Assembly: GCA_016169945.1 (NCBI GenBank)
Contig: JADLSH010000393.1
Coordinates: forward strand, 9,151,501-9,215,500
DNA length: 64,000 nt
Direction: 5' to 3'
DNA from: Trachythela sp. YZ-2020
Lineage: Eukaryota > Cnidaria > Anthozoa > Malacalcyonacea > Clavulariidae
Shown here: piece by piece, positions 31,316 through 43,100 of the stretch
How the letters are laid out: every line of letters begins with the position of its first letter
Numbering within the stretch: the stretch's first letter is position 1
The notes under the pieces: model-generated
The model's database searches: none
What the model was told of the DNA's origin: nothing
What the model saw: only the letters and a program-made list of their open reading frames with translations
Made by a program: the position numbers and the translations under genes

Positions 31316-34300
31316 ATATTTTGTACATTTCATATTAGAAAGGTTTTTGAGGTTTTCATTTTAGAAACGTTAATCAGTAATAGTTGATCAAATCAACAGA
31401 ACATTTTTTTATTAAAATTGCGTTTTCTCCATAAATCTTGTAGAGGTTATTCAATTTGTGCATGTATGATGAATTCAGAGCAGTTGAATTTGTACATATA
31501 ACTTAACTACATATTTATTCACTAGAATTTTTATCCATCAAATTGAATAAGAGCATGAGATATACTCATGATGGTCATTTAAAATAGCCTGACATCTATT
31601 TGCGTAAAATCTACTTAGAAATGATCAAGAAAACCTCCAAATTTAATGCAAAAGCCCCTATTGCCAAAAACGTCCTACTAAACGTCTTTACAATGAGTCT
31701 TTGCACGTTCTTAATGATTTTCAGTTTCATTTAGTTTTTCTTCGCAGCATCTTATCGTGACGCACCAAAGTATTCATTTATGTCAGCTTTTTGTCAGGAT
31801 TAACTCGTGCCCTTGGGAGTGGTAGTCAAATTCAACACAACACCATGCAAGGAACAGGAAAATGAGAGTTGTTCCAACCACCAGACCCCAACCTGTAAGA
31901 AAAAGCTAGCTGCACTGCACTTTTTAACAATCAAGTAATTATTACCAGTAACAACAGACATGAAGTGTAAAATGGTGTGTATTGTTCCTTTGCTAAAATA
32001 ATAGCTACTCATAAGATTGTATTGGTGAGTTAAAATCCACGCTTATTATTATCCCAATCAAATTGCATATATATTATACGTACCGTTTACTCCTAATTTA
32101 TACATGTACAGTGATTTGAAACATGCACGGCAGAAGTGGTTAAAAAGAAACAGTCACCTACATACACCACCAACATGTAATAACTTGAAACCTTGTTCTG
32201 CCACTGTTTAGATCTATAAAAGCAATTTACCATCGCCTATTGGGCTTGTATAAACAGTATTCGCGGTTATCTGCTTATATATTAAGATATGTAACCAAGT
32301 TTGTGTTGGTGAGAAACTCCTAATAATACAGTAAAACCGGCTGGTTTTATGCAAATTGTATCAGAACTTAACAAGAGTGCACTCAGAAATTGCATACCTT
32401 CGCCAGCATATTAAGTCAAATTTTGACCCATATTTTATGGAGAACATATTTTGTATAATCGGAATTTGCCTGGCAGCAAAATGTTAACAAGGCAAGGGTA
32501 TATTCTCGCACAAATCCACACACGCACTAAATAGGTTCAGTTCTGTTCGGGATTGGGGTCAAGATCAAAGAGAAATATTCGTGATTGCGTGTCATGGAAT
32601 TATAACCGTATATTCTCGCATAAATTATACAGTAACGTAAATGGATATTAGCAATGTAAATTTTCGCTTTCTACACTTTCAATGGAAAATCGTACGTGAA
32701 TACAACAATTTAAGTTCATAGACTGAAAAAACGAAAACATGCTTAAAACGGCGAAGGTGAGTGTTATCGAAGCGTAATTTTTCATGTATATTATTAATAA
32801 TAGTATGGTTTCTCGTGAAATTTGGAAAAACAAACACTCGTGAGTTTTCAAAGACGTCAAATTGCACTCGTCCTTCGGACTCGTGCAATTTTGATTGTCT
32901 TTGAGAAACTCACTCATGCATGTTTTCTCCATATTGCACAAACAGGCTGCTATAGATAGCTCCCTTACGAATGTAAATTGGAAAGGTTCTCGACCTCGTG
33001 TTTTGAAATCTCTATAAAACACTGCGATAAGTCGAAACTGGAAAGCATATGCTGTCCAAAGCATGGTATTCACAACAACAATTACAGAATTACTAGTTTC
33101 CATCTGTCAACTTGACTCATGTCTCATTTCCTGGCTTCGCTTTCAGAGGAACGCGAGAAATTCAGTGTGTTTCAGTGTATGAAAATTTAGAAAATAACTG
33201 GCGAGCTGAAACTGAGCTGATGTAATGCAAACCGGAAGTCCTGGACATTTTTTTCTATATTCGCGACTACGATAAAAAGCGACCTTCCTGAGCCCCCACC
33301 TTCCCCCTCCCCCTTCTTGCAAGAATGCTTAAACATATATAATGTTCCCATAGTTTTCATTCTCCAAGCATCACTTATGACTATTTGAGGCATGAATATC
33401 GTATAAAGATACGATCATGGGAATGGGGGGTTACTTATGACGTCATCCTTACTCGAATGTTTTCACCCTTGGTAACATGCTCGTCTAGAGAGCCTCCCTC
33501 CTGCTTATGAATTTAGTTCTACGGCACTGGATTCAGACCCATGGCTCCCTAGTATTTGTCAGCCTCTAGTCACATAAAACGAGGAGATGAAGACAATTTT
33601 CGCAAAACGAACCTTCTCTCTCGGCATGCAGGCCTGCTAAAAATACAACTACCTAAGCGGCTGTTGTAGTCAATGGCATTCTACAGTATATACAGGTGGC
33701 ATTTGAATGTGAAATGAACCTAGTTACTAAGTAGATGTTGTTCATCTGCTTTCAGAGAGCAACACCAGTCCTAGATCAGTCCGACTGACCATGCTATAGC
33801 TTTAGGAGACTGTGAAATAATAGACATAACAGTGGTGCATATTACAAATGTCACTTAATATTCAAGAATGCACTGATCATGAATTACGAACAAAACTAAG
33901 AATATTTCAAAAGTTCAAGTAGTTTACAACTGTCTTTGTTTGCATGATTGACTTCAGGAACCAAAACTAGGACATTTCATGAAGTCTTTTTCCTATAAAT
34001 GTAATTTTAGTATCCAAAATGACCAATGATTGATTTTACTCTGTCTAATGCCACCCGACGTATGAATTTTACATTTTCATTCATGAGGAAAGTGTTGGGC
34101 AAAGAGGTAATTGGTTAACGTCTCCCATTATGACATACTTAAATCTGAAGTGGTATTCAAGTGTCTCGATTTATTCAAGTATCAGTTCCTAATTGTACCA
34201 CAAAGTTATGCATGGCAAAGGCAAAAGGTACACAAGTCATGTACCTCACCGTAATAAATTGAACAAAGTCACTGCGACCACTCTTATGCCGATTTCTGCA

Positions 34301-34920
34301 TATGTAATAATGGCAGGACCAACATTGCAACATCCTGAATTTGATTCATAACCAACGCAAAAATGAATAAGTACATGATTAATTTTTATAGGAATAGATG
34401 TATAGTATTACTATATAATGGAAGATGTATGTACTTGACCTAACCCCAGCAAGATTTTAAACTGAGAAAAGCACTCTCTTTTTAAGTTGCTTTCACAGTG
34501 AATATAAAAGATCGATTAATAAAGTCACCAAGTCACAAAGGAGTTAAGACATATTGCCAAATACTGTTTGCATGAGTTAAAGCTAAATGTTAATTAATGT
34601 ATATATTAAGATATAAATAAAGTATATATCTATGAATCTCCCCTTTCATGAGCGGCTTGTATATACATGCCATTCAAATTCCTCATCACTTGTTGCAGTG
34701 AAAATCAATTCTGTTTATTACAAGTGAAAAACAATGCGAAACGAAGCATAGACCAGTCTCTCCTAACTATATCTGTACCATGCAACATTAGAAATCATAT
34801 TGTTGTTATCCCCGAGCCGGCGTGAAGCGCCGTGCGAGGGTACTAATTCCGCTCGGATATTTACGCCCGGGTATGTGAAAACATTGTGGAATGCAAACTC
34901 GTCCGCCATTTTTTTTGTCA
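31316..34920. other. Intergenic region, no gene recognised
   Basis: Downstream of protease gene B I find only short frames without recognisable families. The stretch holds one foldback repeat (32824-32930) and CT-rich tracts, and otherwise unremarkable AT-rich sequence. Confidence 0.5.
32824..32930. mobile_element. Foldback repeat
   Basis: The left arm (GGAAAAACAAACACTCGTGA, then CAAAGACGTCAAATTGCAC) pairs with the right arm (GTGCAATTTTGATTGTCTTTG, then ACTCATGCATGTTTTCTCC). The loop is around CTCGTCCTTCGGACTCG. It is non-coding. Confidence 0.7.
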
Positions 34921-34930
34921 TGGACAGGAC

Positions 34931-35758
34931 CAGTGAACTATATGGAGGGCTAACTTCTAACTACGACATAATCAAAAAGTGAAGCCAAACATGGCGGAAA
35001 TTGGAGGAATTCTGGTGCGTCATTTTCAGTCCCCTTACTCCCCTACGCGCGCGATCAACCTTTTTGATGGCGGGGAGTGATATTTTCGCGATTTTCAGAT
35101 CCTGTTTCTGTTCATTTTATAAAGGACAAGAAAGAAAAAAGCCTAAACTTTATATATTTAATGTAGACCTGGTTTGTTTTCCGCTGTTTTTCCAACTGTA
35201 TGTGTGAGTAAATCTGTATTTTTCATTGCGAATCTAACAACAAATTCCAAACTTTTGTTTTTGTTTTTCAGTAAATCTGCATTTTTCATTATGAATAACA
35301 TTTTTGTTGTTGTTTTTGCTTATTTCTGAATTCATCCACTTTGTTATATTGTTTATTTGTGGTTTTTGTCACATACGACTGCTTTTCAACTACAATTTTA
35401 GGCTAAAGTTTTTCGTGTATACAATGAAAAATTGATATGCAATTTGCCAATTTCATATTGTTTTGTATTTTATTATTTCATAAAGTGACCTTCAATTGTG
35501 GTTTTTAGCTAGAAATATAGGTCGTATATCGCAGTCTTTTTAAACAAATTTAATATTTAAATCCCACCAAAACAAAACACAGAATTCAAACTTTACATTG
35601 AACTTTGCTGTGTTTTTTAAAAACATCACTCCTTTGCCATTAAAGAGTTTGACCGCGCGCGTAGGGGACTGAAAATGACGCACCAGAATTCCTTCAAATT
35701 CCGCCATGTTTGGCTTCACTTTTTGAGCTGGAGTTAGCCTTCCATGTATTAGTTCACT
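34931..35758. mobile_element. MULE-like non-autonomous element, long TIRs, 9-bp duplication
   Basis: The ends CAGTGAACTA ... TAGTTCACTG are part of ~120-bp terminal inverted repeats that also contain AAAAAGTGAAGCCAAACATG, GAATTCTGGTGCGTCATTTT and TACGCGCGCG. GGACAGGAC flanks both sides exactly (34922-34930 and 35759-35767). Long TIRs with 9-bp duplications are characteristic of Mutator-like elements. The interior (about 590 bp, T-rich) has no transposase. Confidence 0.85.
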
Positions 35759-36974
35759 GGACAGGACTGGACCACTGAGCTATACTATATTACTGGAAGG
35801 AGTGCACGGCAGTGAAAAGTTAAGCCAAAAACATGGTGGAATTGACGCCATTTCCATGACAACTGGTCCGAAATCCCCATGGTATTTGCCACTGACCAAC
35901 CGCGATCCTAAGCTTTAAACAAAGTCCTTCACCCTCCTGGTTTTTGCACAAATATTGTTTTTGAGCTAAAGCCTAAAAGATCGTGGTATTTTTCTCCCAT
36001 TTGGCTTGTTTTACAACGTCGAGGAAAGATTGGCTTTTTGTTAATTAAAGGAAGAATATTTTCTCACCGGTAAGAAATATTTATAGCTTGTAAATGTGTG
36101 AATTATATACTATATCAAAAACGTATGCTATTATAAACAGTAAATATGCCAAATATATCAACAAATTATACAATCAAAATCGTTTTGAATGGCCGAAAAT
36201 TGTGTACATAAATTTTGTTGTTTTATTCCAGCACTGGCCATGCTTGGGCCTTTGTGTTTTTATTGCATTAACTGAGTTTTAAAAGTTTATATATATTGAA
36301 TTTATACTTGGTGGTCTTTTACAATCCTTTCATATTAGATACAGATTATGGTATCGTCTGTCAGAGTCTTTACACTAATACCACAGCCGTCTACTGGCAA
36401 GTTGCCCTTGGCAAAGTTGCTAGTTCTTCTAGGCTTTTGGTAGTGGCAGTCACCTACTGTGCAGTCTGGTATTGTGGTATTTATTTATGGGGATGTAGGG
36501 GCTGTGCACAACCAATCCTTTCAGCATCCTCATAAAAGTCAGTTAATTAATGTCCTATTAAACAGACATCCTACTACTATATAGAAATGGATTTACCCAC
36601 TCCCGCCTTTGGATGGCAGAAATCACCTCGATAATTGGGGTTTGGATAATTTCCGGAATGATCTGGCCATTATATCTTCAAAGTGCAGGAGTGGTGGTGC
36701 ACCACTAATATTTTAAGTTTGGCCAGAACCGAGTTCTAGTTCACCAATAGCTATTCTTCGCACACCACTGTATAAAAACAACCAAGGTAACTTTATTTCT
36801 CATTTCCATTACAGACGTCAACTGTGATATACAAAGAACTCGTAAGAATTGTATTGTATCATACATAGAGTTAACATAGATCTATGTATATTTATTAAAG
36901 TATTGTGGTGTAAGGATAATAATACAGACATACAGTACGACTGTTCTTTTGCTGAGTTGTGTAAAACTACCTGG

Positions 36975-37022
36975 ACTATGGGCATGGGCTTAGCCAGAAC
37001 TATGGGCATGGGCTTAGCCAGA
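36975..37022. repeat. 24-bp tandem duplication
   Basis: ACTATGGGCATGGGCTTAGC plus CAGA occurs twice head to tail without a difference. Confidence 0.9.
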
Positions 37023-37650
37023 GGCCCATCTGCCAGTCTTTTGGATGCGTATTTTTTAAAGTTACCCGGCCAAAAAGTGTTAAATAATACCAGAAACAAA
37101 ACATAATGGCATTCAACAGTCCCTGCACATACCTTGACCAAGGGGGAAGGTGGGGCAGACATAGTGCAGCACATTTTGACATGTAGATTGCTAATCCTGT
37201 CTAAGCCCTTAACTATGGGTGGACTGGGAGTAATCGCCCAAGATACCTTTCACTCAGCGAGGATGGAGGGTTAACAAGCTGCTGTAGTTAAGGATAAATA
37301 TCTTATTCAAAGTGATATTCAACCCTTACTAGTGGTTCAAATATATATTAAAAAGACAGTATCTCCAATGTAAGATGTTGTTGGCCACAAAACTAGGTAG
37401 ACATTGCCTTTCCCGACTTTCCCCCGGCACCCTAGTTTATATGAATAAGTTGTTAGACAGTATAACACAAAACCTAATTCCCTCTTAAAAATAGTGGCAC
37501 ATTATAATCATCTTAACCACTCCTGACATTTCTTCAGAGTCAAGATATGATATTAGTACAAAAAACATGACTTCATAGTTCATACCACCCACAGAGACTC
37601 ACCGACCTAATTTCTCAAATGCTAAAAATACATACAACTTACTCAGACCA

Positions 37651-37687
37651 TAGACTATCCAGAAGACATTGTCTTCTGGATAGTCTA
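37651..37687. repeat. Short perfect hairpin with flanking direct repeats
   Basis: TAGACTATCCAGAAGAC, a 3-base spacer, and its exact reverse complement. CTCAGAC lies on both sides (37642-37648 and 37689-37695). It lies within the 2.2-kb long-TIR element. Confidence 0.75.
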
Positions 37688-38424
37688 GCTCAGACATAAT
37701 AAAATAGTATGATCGCTGTAAAAATATGGAGTTTCAATCCTATTTAAAAATATCTGTGCAGTTTAATACACCAATCATTGCTTTGAGGGAAGAAACTAAG
37801 TTTAATAAATTATTTTTGCAAAAACCAGGGGGTGTGTTGCTGTAGCGGGCTCAGAATTGAGCCTGGTCAGTGATAATTACCATGAGCATTTCTGACCAGT
37901 CGTCATGGTAATGGCGTCAAATGGCGTCAAAATCCGCCATGTTTTTGGCTTCACTTTTCTGCCTGGCATACATTAGCGGCACGTCCTCCAGTGACTGGGC
38001 CTTTTTGTAAGTTATGCGCATGCGCAAGTTCAAGGCGAGAGAAAACTGATAACTAGCAACATCATGATTGGCTAAGACAACGATTTTGTTTTTATATGTA
38101 TACGTCAGAAAAATAACTGCCATCTTGGCATTTTATTTTTGGCATTGATATGAAAACTTTTTTCAAGTCGGGACATATAGGACTTTCACTTACTAAAGTC
38201 AATGATAGGAAAATAAATCAGTGTGAGATGTATAAGATTGAATTTTACAGTAAATCAAAGCTAAAAGAGTACAAAATAACATACCTACAAAATAACATAG
38301 TTGGGCAGTTGGTAATTTTATAGTTAAAAGTAAAAATCTTATCACTTTTTTACCAGTTTGTACAGAAAAGAAAAGAAATATACAGTATTACAGTGTTCGC
38401 TTGCGTGTTACCATGGTTTAGGGA

Positions 38425-39909
38425 TTTATTTATTTATTTATTTCACCCAATACAGGTAGGGCGTACCCACAGAGCCGAAGCTCCAATAACGGGTTCCCCA
38501 TAGGTACAAAATACATAAAAATATCATATATACAAATAATTAAACACTAAATAGTACATCACAACGAAAAGTGAACAAATATAAAAAGGTCAATGAATAA
38601 CCTCACAATATAAGAAAGTGCACTAGCAGCACAGAGTGTTACTGAGTGAGTCCAAAGGACGAGCTTGATGACATTTAATACATACAAGTCTTGTAGGTGT
38701 GCGGCAATTCTGGGTTATAAACATTAGAAGTTAATAAAAAGTAGTAGTTAAATAGACAACGTTTAAATGAAGACAGTAAAGTTAAGTTCCTTATTGATAT
38801 TGGTAGAGTGTTCCACGTTCTGCAGGCTCTGACATAAAAGCTGTTTTGAAATGTTACTGTTTTTGATTTAGTGATCTGAAGAAGGAGTCCTGATGTAGAG
38901 CTAGAGCGTCTGGTTACACGAGTTGGTGCATTTAGTTGTATATTTTTGTCGGAATTAGCATAGATACATTTGAATAAATAAACAAGATCCAGGTATTCAT
39001 GCCAGTAGGTAATTGGAAGAATATTGAGCTTAGCAAGTCTCTTAGGGTATGATACATCTGTTTGAAATGGAAGAGATAGGATGAACTTCGTACTGCGACG
39101 CTGAATTCGTTCCAGGGTTTGGATATCTTGAACAGTTTGAGGTGCCCACACTTGGCTACAGTAACCAAGCTTGCTTCTGACTAGGGTCAGGTACAGGATC
39201 TTTCGTACTTTAAGGTCACTTGCATGAAAACACGATCTTCTCACGAACCCCAACATCTTGTTGGCCTTATTTGATACCGCTTGGACATTAAGACTCCATT
39301 TGAGGTCTTTAGAGACTATAACGCCGAGATCTCTCTGGTTATTGATTATCTTTATTAAGTTACCTTGCACGTTGTATGAGTATTGGATCGGTTGAGAATT
39401 TCTTGTAATGCGAAGAAGCCCACATTTAGAGTTATTTAAAGACATCTGCCACTCACCGCACCATGACTCTATAGCATTTATATCAGACTGCAAAACTTCG
39501 GCGTCCTCAATACATTTAACAGAATGGTAACATTTAGAGTCGTCCGCAAACATTGCCAATGATGAAGAGCTTGAGACACAGTCGGGAAGATCGTTTACGT
39601 AGACCAAAAAAAGAAGTGGTCCGAGTATAGAGCCCTGTGGCACACCAGATATAACAGGTAAGGGATGCGAGGTCTCACCGAGAACTGTTACTCTCTGATA
39701 GCGACCAGAAAGATAATCACGTAGCCAAGATAGGAGATTACCAGAGATACCAAAACGGCGCAATTTCAGAAGCAGCAGTTCATGGTTTACTTTGTCAAAT
39801 GCCTTAGCGAAGTCCAAGTACAATGCGTCTACCTGACACTTGTTATCTAGTTTGCTTCCAATGTCGTGTAAAACCTGCAGGAGTTGACTAGTAGTTGACT
39901 TGCCCTTCA
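38425..39909 (-). pseudogene. 5'-truncated LINE (reverse transcriptase and C-terminus)
   Basis: The open frame 39910-38675 (411 residues) starts inside the RT: L-Y-L-D-F-A-K-A-F-D-K-V-N-H (motif A), V-P-Q-G-S-I-L-G-P, F-A-D-D-S (catalytic), then Y-W-H-E-Y-L-D and the tail A-C-R-T-W-N-T-L-P. The endonuclease and fingers are missing because the 3' LTR of a Gypsy element begins exactly at its 5' side. The 3' end is a short UTR with an (AAAT)n tail at about 38425-38445. RT residues look intact but the copy lacks a start and endonuclease. Confidence 0.9.
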
Positions 39910-40104
39910 AGATATGTATTTAATAAAAGAATACTTTGTACAAACGCCTTTAATCTAAAGTTCAAACCTCGCTCCTCGAATGTCTCCCAAGATAAACTCC
40001 TATTCTTTTCAAGTCCCTTCCATATATGGAGTTGTTTACCGAATAGCAATGTAACTATTTATAACTATATTTATAACTAAATATTAACTCTAACTATTAT
40101 ATCA
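39910..40104 (-). repeat. Gypsy 3' LTR
   Basis: About 195 bp, nearly identical (two adjacent-region differences around 40005-40010) to the 5' LTR. On minus it begins TGATATAATAG directly after a polypurine tract (AAAAAAAAAGGAG, 40105-40117) and ends near TACATATCT. Confidence 0.85.
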
Positions 40105-40127
40105 CTCCTTTTTTTTTAAAGGTTCAT

Positions 40128-43100
40128 TTATAAGTTTAATGTCCAACTTAGAGGTTGTCCGTAACGTTCTGGGATTCTTCTTTCACGTCCGGATCTTCTG
40201 GTTGGAACTGCTGGGAGTCGGTCTTGGTTATCTCCAGTTTCATTATGTCCTTGATCATTGTTGACCGTTGTTCTTTCATTGTCGGTATCCGTGTCTGATT
40301 CACTCTGTTTGTGGATACCTTTGAAATGCGACACGTTCCTTGTGATCGTGTGTCCGCTTCTGCTTCGTGCAGTGACTTTCGACTTGTGTCTTTTTGTAAC
40401 CGTATATGGTGTAGTATTGAATCTTGACGTCAGCTTGTTCTGGCGTTCTTGTCTGACTAGTACACAATCACCTACATGAATGTCACTCGTCTTGACATTT
40501 CGTCTGTGGTCTGCATACTCTTTGTTGTATTGCTGTTTTGTGTTCTCGTTTGCCCGAGCTTGTTTGTGTTTGTTTACTATGTTTCGTTTCTTTAAAACAG
40601 GAAGTTTACCCTTGACTGTTCGATTAAAGAGTTCTGATGGTGCTACTCCTGTCGATGTGTGTGGTGCTGTTCTGTATTGCAACAGGAATCTACTTAGTTC
40701 TTGCTGCCAAGGTCGTCCTTGTATGTGCGCTGTCTTTAAGGCTTTACCAAGAGGTTGCATGAACCTTTCGGCCTCCGCATTTCCTTGCGGCCAGTATGGT
40801 GTTGAGAACTCTGGCTTGATACCAAGTTCCTCAAGATATCTCCGATATTCATCTCCATTAAATGGTGGACCATTGCCCGATTTAACATTATTTGGTATGC
40901 CATGCGTGGCAAAGGTCTTATCCAACTTTGGGATAACTGTAGATGCCTTAGTTGATCGCACTATTTCTACTTCCGGAAATCTCGAATATCTATCTATAAC
41001 CACTAGTAAATACTCTCCTGTGGGTAATGGGCCATAGAAATCAAGATGAACCATTTCCCATGGTCCTTTGGGCATTTCTGTCATAGCTAACGGTTCTGGT
41101 GGTGGTGGTTTACCAACTGCTTGGCATGGTAAACATCTTTCGAGTGTACTTTTAACTAGTTTATCAATGTTCGGAAACCAGATCTTTTCTCTTAGTAGTG
41201 CTTTCGTCTTTGTAAGCCCTAGGTGACTTTCATGAGCAAGATCAATTGCCCTGTTTTGTAACGACTGTGGAATGACAATTCGAGTTCCACGCAAGATTAG
41301 TCCCTTTGATGTAGCCGTTAGTTCATCTTTAATTGCTTTGTAGGGTTTTACAATGTCATAATCCCACTTGTTTAATTTTATTGCAGCTCTCACCCCTTTC
41401 AGAACTCTATCTGAATCGGTGGCAGTTACGATTTCATCCATGGTCATTGCTTTTGGTACGCTATTTGAAGCAATGAAGTTGACATATTCTTCTGTCATTT
41501 TCTGTTGTTTACAACTTGTCTGTGTCGGATGTCGGGAGAGGTAATCTGCTGGATTTGTAGCTCCTGGTCTGTATACTACTTTGAATGAATATGGCTGTAA
41601 ACGTAATACCCAACGTTCTATGCGCGCTGACGACTTTGCTCTCTTATTTCCATAGATTACTTCATGAGGCTTATGATCTGTTATTAAGGTGAAATCTTTG
41701 CCATATAGGTATAAATGGAAGTGTTCTGCACCCCATACTATGGCAAGCGCTTCTTTTTCAGTTTGAGAATACCTCTTCTCGACGTCTGTCAACGCCCGAC
41801 TTGCATATGATATTACCTTGTCATCCTCCATTCCCTTCGTTTTTTGTGACAAGATTGCAGATATGCCAACTGGGCTGGCATCGACCGTTACATAAGTGTC
41901 TTTCTGTGTGTCGAAGTATGCCGTGCATTGGACTGATGATAACGCCGTAGTTAATTGTTCAAATGCTTTTTGATGGATTTCTTTCCACTCAAACTGTGCA
42001 TTTTTCTTTGTTAATTCTCGCAATGGCGCTGTTATGGTTGCAAAGTTAGGAATGTACTTACTGCTATAGTTCGCCATTCCTAATAGACTTCGTACATCGT
42101 GAACATTTGTGGGCTTTGGTGCGTCTTGTAGGTCTTTCACCCGTACAGGGTCTGGTTGTGTACCACCGGCTGAAAAGATTTGTCCGAAGAACTTTAATGT
42201 TCTCCTTAGAAAACTACATTTCGAGTGGTTGAGACGAAACCCTCGGTCAAATAAGCGTTGTAAACACTTGTCTAAGTTGATATCGTGTTCCTCACGTGTT
42301 TTGCCATAGACTATGATATCATCTGCTATGTTTTGAACACCAGATAAACCTTGTAGTTGTTGTTGCAAAGTATATTGAAAAATCTCTGCTGCAGCATTGG
42401 TACCATAATTCAAACGCTTATATCGAAATAAGCCTTCGTGTGTGCTGAAAGTTGTGATATACTGGCTAGCCTCGTCCAGTTCTAGCTGGTGATATGCCTG
42501 CGACAAGTCGAGTTTCGAAAACCATTTTGCACCATTTAGTTCTAAGCTTATGTCTTCCACTGTAGGGATTGGATGTCTCACACGCTTTATAGCTTCGTTG
42601 GCTTGTCTCATGTCGACACAAATTCTTACGCAACCGTCTTTCTTTGGTACCGCTACAATCGGGGATACCCATGGGGTAGGTTGGTTTTCAGGTACTCGTT
42701 CTATGATGTCATCGTTTTCTAATTCCTCTAATGCACATGTCACTTTTTCACGAATGTAGTATGGGATACGCCTTTGCGGTTGGGCTTTAGGTTGCTGGCT
42801 TTGGTCTATATTCAGTTTGACTGTCTCGTCCTTTAATTTTCCCAAACCACTGAATACTTTCGCATGCTTCGATAGTATTTTGTCTATTTTAGTATCTTCT
42901 GACTTTGATACTTTGTTGATGTGTAGGCTGATTAACCCGAGTTCTTGGGCAGTTGTGGCAGATATTAAATTTCCACTGTCTCGCGTTTTTGCCACATAAA
43001 GGGTTGCCACAGCGACACGCTTTCGAGTCTCGACCAGAGCTTCGAATTTCCCTTGGAATTTAACTGGTTCTTGTGCATTATATGCAAAAGCTTTGATGTT

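Larger units (their letters stand above)
35785..37995. mobile_element. Related long-TIR element, ~2.2 kb
   Basis: The left end (about 35790-35880: GTGAAAAGTTAAGCC, AAAAACATGGTGGAATT, GACGCCATT, ACTGGTCCGAAAT) is matched in inverse orientation by 37850-37992. The TIR shares AAGTGAAGCCAAA-ACATGGCGGA with the neighbouring MULE-like element, so they are one family. The interior includes a 24-bp direct duplication and a small palindrome, and no recognisable gene. Exact ends and target duplication were not resolved. Confidence 0.6.

Noticed and set aside
40480..41037. Plus-strand 185-aa open frame
   Set aside because: It is antisense to the integrase part of the Gypsy polyprotein and has no recognisable domain.
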